Below, piece after piece: positions 1 through 6,187 of a stretch of DNA of 6,791 nt. The DNA lies in assembly GCA_029880625.1 (NCBI GenBank), contig JAOUOA010000150.1, forward strand, positions 1 to 6,791. The letters are read 5' to 3'. The first letter of the stretch is position 1. Each line of letters starts with the position of its first letter. Both the position numbers and the translations under genes were made by a program. The DNA is from Spirochaetia bacterium (lineage in GTDB: Bacteria; Spirochaetota; Leptospiria; Leptospirales; Leptonemataceae). A model generated the notes under the pieces. It was given only the letters and a program-made list of their open reading frames with translations. It did no database searches and was not told where the DNA came from.

Positions 1-1
1 T

Positions 2-205
2 TCGGAGGAATTTTATTCTTCAGAAGGGTTATTTTCGGCCCTTACGCGGCCCGTAGTGGTTACGCTGCAGTATTCAATCCGACATAAAAACAACAATTTT
101 TTACTTGCATATCCGTGTTTGGGGGATAAAAATGCTCTTGAGCTTGGCCGCGAAATTTTAAAGGGATTTTTTTCAGTACAGGAATCACCCGGTTACAACA
201 GATAA
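2..205 (+). CDS. possible 3' end of a gene entering from the left; unknown product
   Basis: The plus-strand frame starting at base 2 stays open for 67 codons and stops at TAA 203-205; no start lies inside, so if real it begins outside the window. The peptide has a protein-like composition, including GDKNALELGREILKGFF shortly before the end, and I do not recognise it. The last 50 or so bases lie inside repeat copy A, so the final residues (SVQESPGYNR) are encoded by repeat sequence; copy B has an equivalent frame ending SVPELPGYNR and then a stop. Against it: 67 open codons can occur by chance in one of six frames, a second frame is also open from base 1 to a TAA at 85-87, and no family supports the reading. 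The upstream sequence would settle it. Confidence 0.35.
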   Translation, partial: SEEFYSSEGLFSALTRPVVVTLQYSIRHKNNNFLLAYPCLGDKNALELGREILKGFFSVQESPGYNR

Positions 206-305
206 CGGGGTTTATTTCTTGTAAGAGGTTTTCAGGGTTGCAAATTCTCTGATTTTTTCAGTGCTGGTTTCGGTTCGGGCTTTATGAAATGCGGGGTACT
301 TTCCT
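153..305 (+). repeat. dispersed intergenic repeat, copy A (153 bp)
   Basis: This is the first of three full copies of one sequence, the others being at 2122-2274 and 4023-4174. Shared blocks in order are AAATTTTAA, a GGG-T-run-CAGTAC segment, CAACAGATAACGG, TTTTCAGG, AAATTCTCTGAT, TTTCGGTTCGGGCTTTA, and GGGGTA-TTTCCT at the end. Copy A is the most diverged; a hand alignment with copy C gives about 24 differences. It carries one extra base near 161-173 and one missing base near 260-268 relative to the other copies. Its right edge lies 39 bases before the ATG of the diguanylate cyclase, and its left part overlaps the possible gene end at 2-205. No transposase is nearby, and I do not recognise the family. 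Confidence 0.85.
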
Positions 306-310
306 ATAAT
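305..310 (+). promoter_or_regulatory. candidate -10 box for the diguanylate cyclase gene
   Basis: A perfect TATAAT sits at the right edge of repeat copy A, 34 bases before the ATG at 345. Copies B and C read GGAATA at the same place, so the box is private to this copy. The hexamer 17 bases upstream (TTATGA) is a poor -35 match, and the whole tract is AT-rich, so a chance match is quite possible. Confidence 0.3.
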
Positions 311-344
311 AAAATAAAAAAATACTATATTTTCCACAATTGCC

Positions 345-1904
345 ATGTTCTCCTCTAAAAATACAAAACTAATTTCTTATATAAGAACCCTGTCCCTATC
401 GTTTGTTTTGTTCTATGCCATTTTTGCGGCGTATGACTTTCTCTATGAGCCGAGAGGAGTGATAATTTCTGACGACTGGGAAGATGTAGTAATTAATAGC
501 GCATCGCTGAAGGAGGCTGAACAACTATCAACTAAGATTCCATTTTATTACTCTCTCAAAGACGGCATTAAGATAAGTTTAACCAATCAGATCGAATGGA
601 GTAGCGGCGATCTTCTGGTCATTCCAAGAGTCTGCGGCAATCAATTGCGAGTCTATGTTGATGATCAGAAAATATATCAATATGGTACAGACGATATCTC
701 GGCCAACATGTGGACTGGGTTTCACTATGTTGAGCTGCCGACCAACCTGAGCAGCGGCAAGTTGAAATTTGAGATGACCGGCCAGCATGAAGCCGGGATG
801 ATATCAAAACCGTACATAGTAACGCAGAATGGAAATATCGCCTTTCTCTTCTTTTCAAAATTGATCATAAATAATATTTATTCAATTTCGATTGGAGTCT
901 ACACGGCGTTTATAATGCTATTTTCATTTTTCGCACTGGCCAGCAAAGAACACAGGTCAGCATATATTTTTTTCATGGTTTCAGGATTACCTGCAACTTT
1001 TTACAACTTTGAATTTATGTTACGCGAGAGCAGCGGAAACGCAGATGAGTATCTACTGATAAAAAAACTTTTAACAGCAACCGGAATTTTATGTTCATGG
1101 CTCTTTATGTCCGGGATTGAACTGTTATACAGAAAAAAATTAAAAATAGCCTTTTTTCTACTCCCCCTGACCATTGGATTGGATGTATATCTGCTTATCC
1201 AGGAAGACCTATACGCACTGCGCAGTGCCAACCTTTATGCAATAGCCTTTTCTTTTATTAACTGGGGATTTATGCTCTACTTTGCATTTCGTCTGAAGGA
1301 TCAGGCCGTTCTTTTTATGCTCTCTTTTTTTATTTTTGTAACGTTATACTCCTACCTGAATGTGGTCTTTAATTTCAGCCCGATCTTCCTTTTCCATTTT
1401 TCATTCCTGTCGGTGATTACCTGCCTTGCTTTGCTGGCGACCCAAGACTACGTCAATGTTAATCGTAACTATCAAGAGATAAAAAAGAAGAGCCTTATTG
1501 ATCCTCTGACCGGGGCCTATAACCGTAACATAATGGATGAGCTGAAATATGAGTTTGGAGATCGTATTGTTGTGGTCGACCTGGATGGCTTTAAAACCGT
1601 CAATGACACTCATGGCCATGACGTTGGCGATAAACTTCTGAAGCTCTGTGTTAATATTTTCAAAAAAAATATTCGTAAAGACGATCTCATTATCAGGTTT
1701 GGTGGCGATGAGTTTATAATTATACTGAGAAAAAACGCATCGACAGATATAATAAAAAGAGTAAAGCAGGAGTTTGAAGATGTTTCAGCAGAGTATCACC
1801 TGAGCTTCTCTTTTGGTGAGGCCGTACTGGAAGAGTCGGTTGATAAGGCTGTTCTTGAGGCCGATAAACTAATGTATATGAACAAAGTTGCTAAGAAAAA
1901 ATAA
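345..1904 (+). CDS. membrane sensor diguanylate cyclase (periplasmic domain, 7TM, GGDEF)
   Basis: Predicted to condense two GTP into cyclic di-GMP at the inner membrane in response to an envelope signal. Order in 519 residues: a signal anchor (about 15-33); a periplasmic beta-rich segment (36-170) resembling the sugar-binding-like domains that precede 7TM receptors; seven hydrophobic helices (about 176-199, 205-225, 242-262, 266-285, 297-316, 321-343, 347-367) as in the 7TMR-DISM group; and a cytoplasmic GGDEF domain. In the last, D386-PLTGAYNR opens the domain, D412 of DLDGFK is the expected metal ligand, and GGDEF is at 453-457. RKDD at 444-447, exactly five residues before GGDEF, is an intact I-site, so product feedback inhibition is expected. 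No EAL or HD-GYP domain is attached, and no partner gene is adjacent. The ATG at 345 lacks a Shine-Dalgarno sequence; I kept it because it gives a lysine-containing start followed by the first membrane helix. The function call is firm, the ligand unknown. Confidence 0.92.
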   Translation: MFSSKNTKLISYIRTLSLSFVLFYAIFAAYDFLYEPRGVIISDDWEDVVINSASLKEAEQLSTKIPFYYSLKDGIKISLTNQIEWSSGDLLVIPRVCGNQLRVYVDDQKIYQYGTDDISANMWTGFHYVELPTNLSSGKLKFEMTGQHEAGMISKPYIVTQNGNIAFLFFSKLIINNIYSISIGVYTAFIMLFSFFALASKEHRSAYIFFMVSGLPATFYNFEFMLRESSGNADEYLLIKKLLTATGILCSWLFMSGIELLYRKKLKIAFFLLPLTIGLDVYLLIQEDLYALRSANLYAIAFSFINWGFMLYFAFRLKDQAVLFMLSFFIFVTLYSYLNVVFNFSPIFLFHFSFLSVITCLALLATQDYVNVNRNYQEIKKKSLIDPLTGAYNRNIMDELKYEFGDRIVVVDLDGFKTVNDTHGHDVGDKLLKLCVNIFKKNIRKDDLIIRFGGDEFIIILRKNASTDIIKRVKQEFEDVSAEYHLSFSFGEAVLEESVDKAVLEADKLMYMNKVAKKK

Positions 1905-1993
1905 GCTTTTAATTGAGTAGTATATCTTTCACAGGAAACTTCCCCACATTCAGGTAAAAAAAAATAGGAATTGTGTCCGAATATGACCGAAAG

Positions 1994-2075
1994 TGTATTA
2001 TTGACAGTAAAAAGCACAATTCTCTGCCGAAATATCTCTTATAATTTCGCGACTACCTGAAAATTGGAAATTACC
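1994..2075 (+). repeat. module X, copy 1 (about 82 bp)
   Basis: Bases 1994-2043 align without gaps to 2293-2342 at about 70% identity by hand count, anchored by CAGT-AAAAG, CTCTGCCGAAAT versus CCCGCCTAAATG, and CTTAT. A weaker match continues to about 2075 (TGAAAATTGGAAATTACCAT versus TGAACAACATGAAATAGTCAT). The offset between the copies is 299 bases. Many of the differences are transitions, which suggests an old duplication under no coding constraint. Confidence 0.6.
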
Positions 2076-2121
2076 ATAGAGTTGAGGCTACAATAATCTA
2101 ACTGTTATAATAAAATCAAGA

Positions 2122-2274
2122 AAATTTTAAGGGGCTTTTTTCAGTACCGGAATTACCCGGTTACAACAGATAACGGATAATATTTCTTTTTAGGGGTTTT
2201 CAGGTAGGTAAATTCTCTGATTTTTTCAGGGCTCACTTTCGGTTCGGGCTTTACTGAATTCGGGGTATTTTCCT
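2122..2274 (+). repeat. dispersed intergenic repeat, copy B (153 bp)
   Basis: Full-length copy lying between two convergent genes, so it cannot serve as an upstream element for either of them. It differs from copy C at about 17 positions (near 89% identity by hand) with a single one-base indel (GGTTACAAC here, GTAGCAAC in C). The 3' edge continues into an AT-rich tail (GGAATAAGAATAATAAAAT) that is also present, shortened, after copies C and D. It is in the same orientation as all other copies. Confidence 0.85.
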
Positions 2275-2292
2275 GGAATAAGAATAATAAAA

Positions 2293-2374
2293 TATGTTAT
2301 CTGCAGTGAAAAGTGCCATTTCCCGCCTAAATGTCCCTTATTTATACAATTGAACAACATGAAATAGTCATCCA
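2293..2374 (+). repeat. module X, copy 2 (about 82 bp)
   Basis: Second copy of the module at 1994-2075, placed immediately after the AT-rich tail of repeat B. Its core (AAAAGTGCCATTTCCCGCC) also resembles the sequence around the start codon of the diguanylate cyclase gene at about 340-360, which likewise follows a repeat copy. That third resemblance is short and could be chance. Confidence 0.55.
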
Positions 2375-2391
2375 TTCCATTTTTAACAACA

Positions 2392-2430
2392 GGCTTTACT
2401 GAATGAGGGGTACTTTCTTAGAATAATAAT
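2392..2430 (+). repeat. truncated dispersed repeat, copy D (3' 39 bp)
   Basis: Only the right end of the repeat is present: GGCTTTACTGAAT, then GAGGGGTACTTTCTTAGAATAATAAT. It matches copy B from 2247 onward (GGCTTTACTGAATTCGGGGTA) and shares its AT-rich tail. Together with X2 it forms a second X-plus-repeat unit from which roughly 150 internal bases are missing, compared with X1 plus copy B. Confidence 0.7.
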
Positions 2431-2526
2431 ACCTGGCAAGCGGCTATTTTCATAACAGTCAGATAGTGAAGGTTGATAATGGAACGCGGATGACCGAAAT
2501 CGGCTTCGTTTTTAATGCCAGTCTTT

Positions 2527-3882
2527 TCATGCGAGTTCTCTGACAGAAGCTGGAAGTGAAACAGTCATTGTGGTGCCTAAATTCTCTTTGCTTTGAATGT
2601 CAATGGAACCGTTATTCGCTTCAATACATTGGAATATCAGGGGAAATCCCAAACCTGCTCCAGTCTCATTTTGGGTGCCAAAGGTCGATTCGGTGTTGTG
2701 GGTTTTCTGCAACTCCTCAAGCTTTTCCTTGGGGATTCCCCGGCCGGAGTCCTGAATGCCAATATGGATCTGATTCTCCCTTGAGGATACAGAAATTTTT
2801 ATTATTCCGCCGGGATGACTGAATTTGATTGCATTGCCTATAATATTTCGAAATATTATCTGACAACTCTCTGGATCAACAAAAACCCAGTGATGATCGG
2901 AAATATAATTACAATCTATTGCGATGCCCTTATTTTCGCGCTGTAATTGGAAAATAGCGATTGCAGGATCAAGTATATTTTTCACGCTCATCGGGATGAA
3001 TTTTAATTTTTTTTCCCCTTGTAATCTTTTAGCCCAATCAAGAAGATTTTCAAGTAGAGCGAAAGTAGATTCACTTTGTTTTGCACCAAATGTATGAAGT
3101 TTATTGAATCTCTCCTTTTGTTCAGTGCTTAACATTTCATATTCAAAAATATTTTCTGAAAGAATTGTGAAGGTTGTCATGATGTTGCCAATGGGACCTC
3201 TAAGATCGTGAGAGATGACACGAAAGAGTTGTTCTAGTGTCTGGTTTGACTTTCTGAGATTTTCACGTATCTCTTTCTCCACCTCTATTGTGTGGTAGAT
3301 GCGCCTCTTTTTTATATGCATCTGTCGGATGTCTACAATGCAGAATATGTTTATTAGAATGTAGGACAAGGTGATCGGGTGAACCAGATCAGTGGTTTCT
3401 ATTTTCTTGTAGTAAAGGGAGAGAAAAAGAAGAGAGGCCAGGGTTCCGGAAAGAATACTGAATACAAATCTCTGCGGAAGAAACAGGTAATAGGCTACAA
3501 CAACAACGATTGGCCCCGATACGGTGAGATAGCTCGGATTCAAATTGTTACCGATCCATGTGAATCCTATCGCGTAGATGATGGTGCCAACCAGAATAAT
3601 GTAGTCAGCGCGCAGAGGATTTCTGATCAGATGCACCGCAACGAGAAAGGCGACCATCATGAACGAGAGGGATACCCGCACGAACAAGAGAGTCCAGAAC
3701 GTTGAAAGATTGATGGCTTCTGTATAGTCGCCAAAAATAAAGAGGAGGTTGAAGGTGGCGGCAATAACCACTTGAATGTTGAGAGAGCGTATTGCGGCTG
3801 GGTTTTCAGCTTCCCGAAAGGCTACCTCCTTGGCGGGATCACTGAAAAAAAGTGAATACCTTGATAGAGCAAAATCTTTCAT
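2527..3882 (-). CDS. membrane sensor histidine kinase (orphan)
   Basis: Predicted to autophosphorylate on a histidine and pass the phosphate to a response regulator. Of 451 residues, an N-terminal cytoplasmic stretch (1-32) is followed by about six hydrophobic helices (near 33-52, 62-86, 93-111, 117-136, 138-157, 166-186) with very short loops, so sensing is probably within or just beside the membrane. A charged, probably coiled-coil linker (188-220) leads to the HisKA H-box SHDLRGPIG (phosphoacceptor H225). The HATPase domain has the N-box RNIIGNAIKF (N350), G1 DSGRGIP (D378) and G2 GAGLGF (408-413). No HAMP, PAS or receiver domain is present, and no intact response regulator gene lies in the window. 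TGA in frame five codons upstream limits the start to this ATG or one further in. GGAGG lies about 28 bases before the ATG, too far for a normal ribosome site. The neighbouring cyclase gene is convergent, not co-transcribed. Confidence 0.93.
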   Translation of the reverse strand: MKDFALSRYSLFFSDPAKEVAFREAENPAAIRSLNIQVVIAATFNLLFIFGDYTEAINLSTFWTLLFVRVSLSFMMVAFLVAVHLIRNPLRADYIILVGTIIYAIGFTWIGNNLNPSYLTVSGPIVVVVAYYLFLPQRFVFSILSGTLASLLFLSLYYKKIETTDLVHPITLSYILINIFCIVDIRQMHIKKRRIYHTIEVEKEIRENLRKSNQTLEQLFRVISHDLRGPIGNIMTTFTILSENIFEYEMLSTEQKERFNKLHTFGAKQSESTFALLENLLDWAKRLQGEKKLKFIPMSVKNILDPAIAIFQLQRENKGIAIDCNYISDHHWVFVDPESCQIIFRNIIGNAIKFSHPGGIIKISVSSRENQIHIGIQDSGRGIPKEKLEELQKTHNTESTFGTQNETGAGLGFPLIFQCIEANNGSIDIQSKENLGTTMTVSLPASVRELA

Positions 3883-3915
3883 AGAACGCGATATTCAAAA
3901 GTCTTTAGAACACCT

Positions 3916-3928
3916 CCCCAGAGTGGGG
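3916..3928 (-). other. small perfect hairpin in the leader of the histidine kinase gene
   Basis: CCCCA, a three-base loop GAG, then TGGGG form a five-pair GC-rich stem. On the minus strand it lies about 34 bases before the kinase ATG and overlaps the start of GGAGGTG, so in the mRNA it would tie up the only Shine-Dalgarno-like sequence in the leader. No T-run follows on either strand, so a terminator is unlikely. Short stems like this also arise by chance. Confidence 0.3.
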
Positions 3929-4022
3929 CTTTCGGGTTTATAGTCAAGAGATTTTTTTATCTATATCAGGAAGATTCCCTTAACATAGCGCAATATCATA
4001 CCGAGTAAAATTCATTAAATCT

Positions 4023-4174
4023 AAATTTTAAGGGGCTTTTTTCAGTACCGGAATCACCCGTAGCAACAGATAACGGTTTAGATTTCTTTTTAGAAGTTTT
4101 CAGGTAGGTAAATTCTCTGATCTTTTCAGGGCTTACTTTCGGTTCGGGCTTTATGAAATGTGGGGTACTTTCCT
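4023..4174 (+). repeat. dispersed intergenic repeat, copy C (152 bp)
   Basis: Full copy in the divergent gap between the histidine kinase (-) and the metallopeptidase (+). It ends 61 bases before the peptidase ATG, a position like that of copy A before the cyclase gene. On the minus strand it contains an open frame through its whole length, but that frame is broken in the other copies. Near its two ends it has AGTACC and GGTACT, a six-base inverted pair conserved only partly in A and B, which is weak support for a transposon-like origin. Confidence 0.85.
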
Positions 4175-4221
4175 GGAATAATAAAAGTGGAAAGAATAGA
4201 AAGTCATTTAAAGAATAATAC

Positions 4222-4226
4222 AAGGA
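4222..4226 (+). promoter_or_regulatory. ribosome binding site of the metallopeptidase gene
   Basis: AAGGA ends nine bases before the ATG at 4236. It is the only well-spaced Shine-Dalgarno match in front of an intact gene in this window and supports that start, which also yields a proper signal peptide. Confidence 0.7.
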
Positions 4227-4235
4227 TGCTAGCAT

Positions 4236-5609
4236 ATGAAGAGTTTGGTTAAAACGTTTCAGGCTTTATGTTTATTTATTTTATTTTCTGCAGTAGAACT
4301 GCACAGCGAGGCAAAAGAAATAAGACCTCCTTTGTCTGGCTACTTAAAACAAATTTACACAAGGGCAGAAAAAATCTCATCATTCAATTTTATTGAATTC
4401 CTTGAAAAAGATAAAATACATGTTAATAATTTAACATATAAGGAACTTCTTAATGAAACAATCATTCTTCAGAAACTGTTCTTGTTTTATCGAAATGATT
4501 ATGTTCTTGTCAAAGGCAAAAAGGTAATGCTATATGATACAAATATAACCTTCAAATTGGTTCTTAGCAAAAATGCTTTTCGTTCCAGGATGAATCGACT
4601 GCTTGATTTTGAAAACGAAATATATAAAAAGCATGAAACCAGATATGACTATTTTTCGATACACACATTTGTTGAAACAGCAATTCTATATGAAGGCGGA
4701 AAGACGGTTCCTGAAAGAATGTTTGTTGATCCTAATATTGTAATCAATGCTATTCAGGATCTTAAATACCCTGAAAAATTAACACAAGATGTGAGGGTGT
4801 ATTTGAGTCCTTTTCTGGACAGTAGAACAAATGGCACGTATACCCCGTCTAAAGAAATCATCGTTTTTCATCCTCATCCGTCATGGAAAGTTGGGCCAAC
4901 AACGGTTGCGCATGAATTCGGGCATGCTGTGCATAGAAGGATGTTGCCAGCCCGGCATAAAAACAGGTGGAATTCTCTTTGGAAAAAATATTGGAAACTA
5001 AGAAAAATCGATCCTATTCCTGGGCAAAAAGGATATGACGACATGTATGAAACAATAGCGGAAGATTTACGTATTTTATATGGGGGATCGGCCAGGGCTA
5101 CAATTAAGCGAAAAAATCCAGGAATGTTTGGAGATATCAGAGAAATTCATAAAAATAAATATAAAAAATTAAAAAAGATGTTTGATAAAATCATATCCGG
5201 ATATGATGAAAATTTAAATTATTACAGGCACAGGAGAGATTTTGTATTTTTAAATGTACTTCCAGGATGGGTTTTCAAGAGAAACGAACCTAAAAAAATA
5301 AAATTTAATATCCCATCTGACTGTAAATACGATTACAAACTTCATATTATAAAATATCTTTATAAGGATGATGAGCGAAATTATTTGGAATACAATTTTG
5401 TGTTACCTGAAAAATACGGGGTAGGTTATCATACTGCAGATCTGGACTCTATAAAAGATATAAAAAAGAATGGAGCAATGTCTCCTGGAAGATATAGTAT
5501 AAATGTCTCTTGTGTTAAAAAAAAAGGAGGCAAATACAATGTAGTTAATGGATATGGTTTTTATTTGATTGTTGTAGATGAAAATAGCAATATATTTTGG
5601 TCCCCTTAG
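4236..5609 (+). CDS. secreted zinc metallopeptidase, anthrax lethal factor (ATLF/M34)-like
   Basis: Predicted exported, zinc-dependent peptidase of 457 residues; substrate unknown. Residues 1-26 form a Sec signal peptide (MKSLVK, then a hydrophobic core) with likely cleavage near SEA/KE; C12 is in the core and there is no lipobox. After a helical region (30-200), the segment NGTYTPSKEIIVFHP precedes the zinc motif HEFGH at 226-230. The probable third ligand is E272 in YETIAED, 42 residues after the second histidine. In anthrax lethal factor the HEFGH motif and its glutamate are about 45 residues apart and the glutamate likewise lies in an E-x-x-A-E helix, which is why I favour that family over thermolysin-like ones (about 20). 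The lysine-rich stretch 302-320 and a beta-rich C-terminal domain (about 340-457, with C363 and C426 possibly disulfide-bonded) do not resemble lethal factor and may bind a target or the cell surface. No toxin delivery or immunity gene is adjacent. Peptidase call strong, family call moderate. Confidence 0.8.
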   Translation: MKSLVKTFQALCLFILFSAVELHSEAKEIRPPLSGYLKQIYTRAEKISSFNFIEFLEKDKIHVNNLTYKELLNETIILQKLFLFYRNDYVLVKGKKVMLYDTNITFKLVLSKNAFRSRMNRLLDFENEIYKKHETRYDYFSIHTFVETAILYEGGKTVPERMFVDPNIVINAIQDLKYPEKLTQDVRVYLSPFLDSRTNGTYTPSKEIIVFHPHPSWKVGPTTVAHEFGHAVHRRMLPARHKNRWNSLWKKYWKLRKIDPIPGQKGYDDMYETIAEDLRILYGGSARATIKRKNPGMFGDIREIHKNKYKKLKKMFDKIISGYDENLNYYRHRRDFVFLNVLPGWVFKRNEPKKIKFNIPSDCKYDYKLHIIKYLYKDDERNYLEYNFVLPEKYGVGYHTADLDSIKDIKKNGAMSPGRYSINVSCVKKKGGKYNVVNGYGFYLIVVDENSNIFWSP

Positions 5610-5699
5610 ATGAGGAACTTTTCTCCGACAATGCATTCTTAAAAAACGTTGTATTGAACTAAGTAGTAACGTAAAAACCAGTATCAGATATGTGCGCTG

Positions 5700-6173
5700 C
5701 GTTACAACACCACCTTCGGGGCTGTCTTTGTCCTGGACTGGCTGCAAAAGCCTATTGATTATAAGCGTCTGGTTCATGCGATTGAAAATATTTCCAGGAA
5801 AGAAATGCCTGCCATCCATCCTTTATGTGGAAGATGATGATGATATTCACAGTCTGGTTATGGTATTTTTAAATGATCATTGCATTATAAAACTTGCAAA
5901 AACTCTTCCAGAATCAAGGTCAATGATCTCGGAAGAGGCGTTTGAGCTTGTACTGCTGGATCTGAATCTTACGGACGGTTCAGGTTTTGATTTACTTGAA
6001 ACGATAGGAGAATATCAAATGCCTCCGAGGGATATGCAGCAAAGGTGAATGTTGTACTGCCAAAATCAAAAATAGATCATGCAGGTCTGGTGAAAATGAT
6101 CCGGGACGTCCTGATCGGATCATCACAATCAGTAATTATCCTTCTGTATAAAAGAAAAAGAATCGATCCGTAG
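5700..6173 (+). pseudogene. remnant of a tandem-receiver (REC-REC) response regulator or hybrid kinase
   Basis: Three pieces in two frames give the end of one receiver domain and a damaged second one. The frame at 5700-5816 encodes GAVFVLDWLQKPIDYKRL, the last strand (with its conserved Lys-Pro) and helix of a receiver. CCATCCATCC at 5812-5821 then looks like a four-base tandem duplication; removing one copy joins MPAI directly to LYVEDDDDIHSLV, the acidic-pocket start of a second receiver read in the next frame. Its phosphoacceptor is the aspartate of VLLDLNLTDGSG (codon 5959-5961). At about 6020-6030 the frame breaks again: it passes from QMPP to YAAKVNVVLPKSKID in the original frame, so roughly 30 bases including the conserved post-strand-4 Ser/Thr region are lost. 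The end is TAG 6171-6173. The 5' part, which in such proteins is usually a kinase or further receiver, is absent. No good start exists for the second receiver alone. Confidence 0.82.
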
Positions 6174-6187
6174 AAACTTGCGAAATT

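Larger units (their letters stand above)
1905..2526. other. long convergent intergenic gap made of duplicated repeat modules
   Basis: These 622 bases separate the ends of the diguanylate cyclase (+) and histidine kinase (-) genes. I see no credible coding frame. Most of the gap is accounted for by module X1, full repeat B, module X2 and truncated repeat D, in that order. Its outer flanks (about 1905-1993 and 2431-2526) hold nothing I recognise. No strong hairpin with a T-run is visible after either gene, so how the two convergent transcripts end is unclear. Confidence 0.7.

Noticed and set aside
153..305. Miniature inverted-repeat transposon
   Set aside because: The only end-to-end inverted match is AGTACC/GGTACT, six bases and reduced to five in copy A; no target-site duplication is visible, so the call is not supported.
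3379..3705. Plus-strand frame of 108 codons
   Set aside because: It is entirely opposite the membrane region of the histidine kinase, and its charged, low-information translation is typical of a shadow frame.
153..4174. Integron attC sites as an explanation of the repeats
   Set aside because: I could not find paired RYYYAAC and GTTRRRY core sites at the repeat ends or an attC-type long palindrome, and gene orientation is mixed.
153..4174. CRISPR array
   Set aside because: The repeats are about 153 bases long, diverged from one another and separated by whole genes, with no short regular spacers.
3996..4235. Minus-strand frame of 79 codons divergent from the peptidase gene
   Set aside because: Most of it is repeat copy C read backwards; the frame is broken in copy A and stops early in copy B, so it is not annotated as a gene.
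5403..5819. Minus-strand frame of 138 codons
   Set aside because: It lies opposite the peptidase C-terminus and the receiver remnant, both with clear domain motifs, and its own translation has no recognisable features.
5692..6048. A 118-residue plus-strand frame that could be called a small stand-alone response regulator
   Set aside because: Its first 40 or so residues are an out-of-frame reading of the preceding receiver's end, and it stops in the middle of the receiver fold; it is part of the pseudogene.
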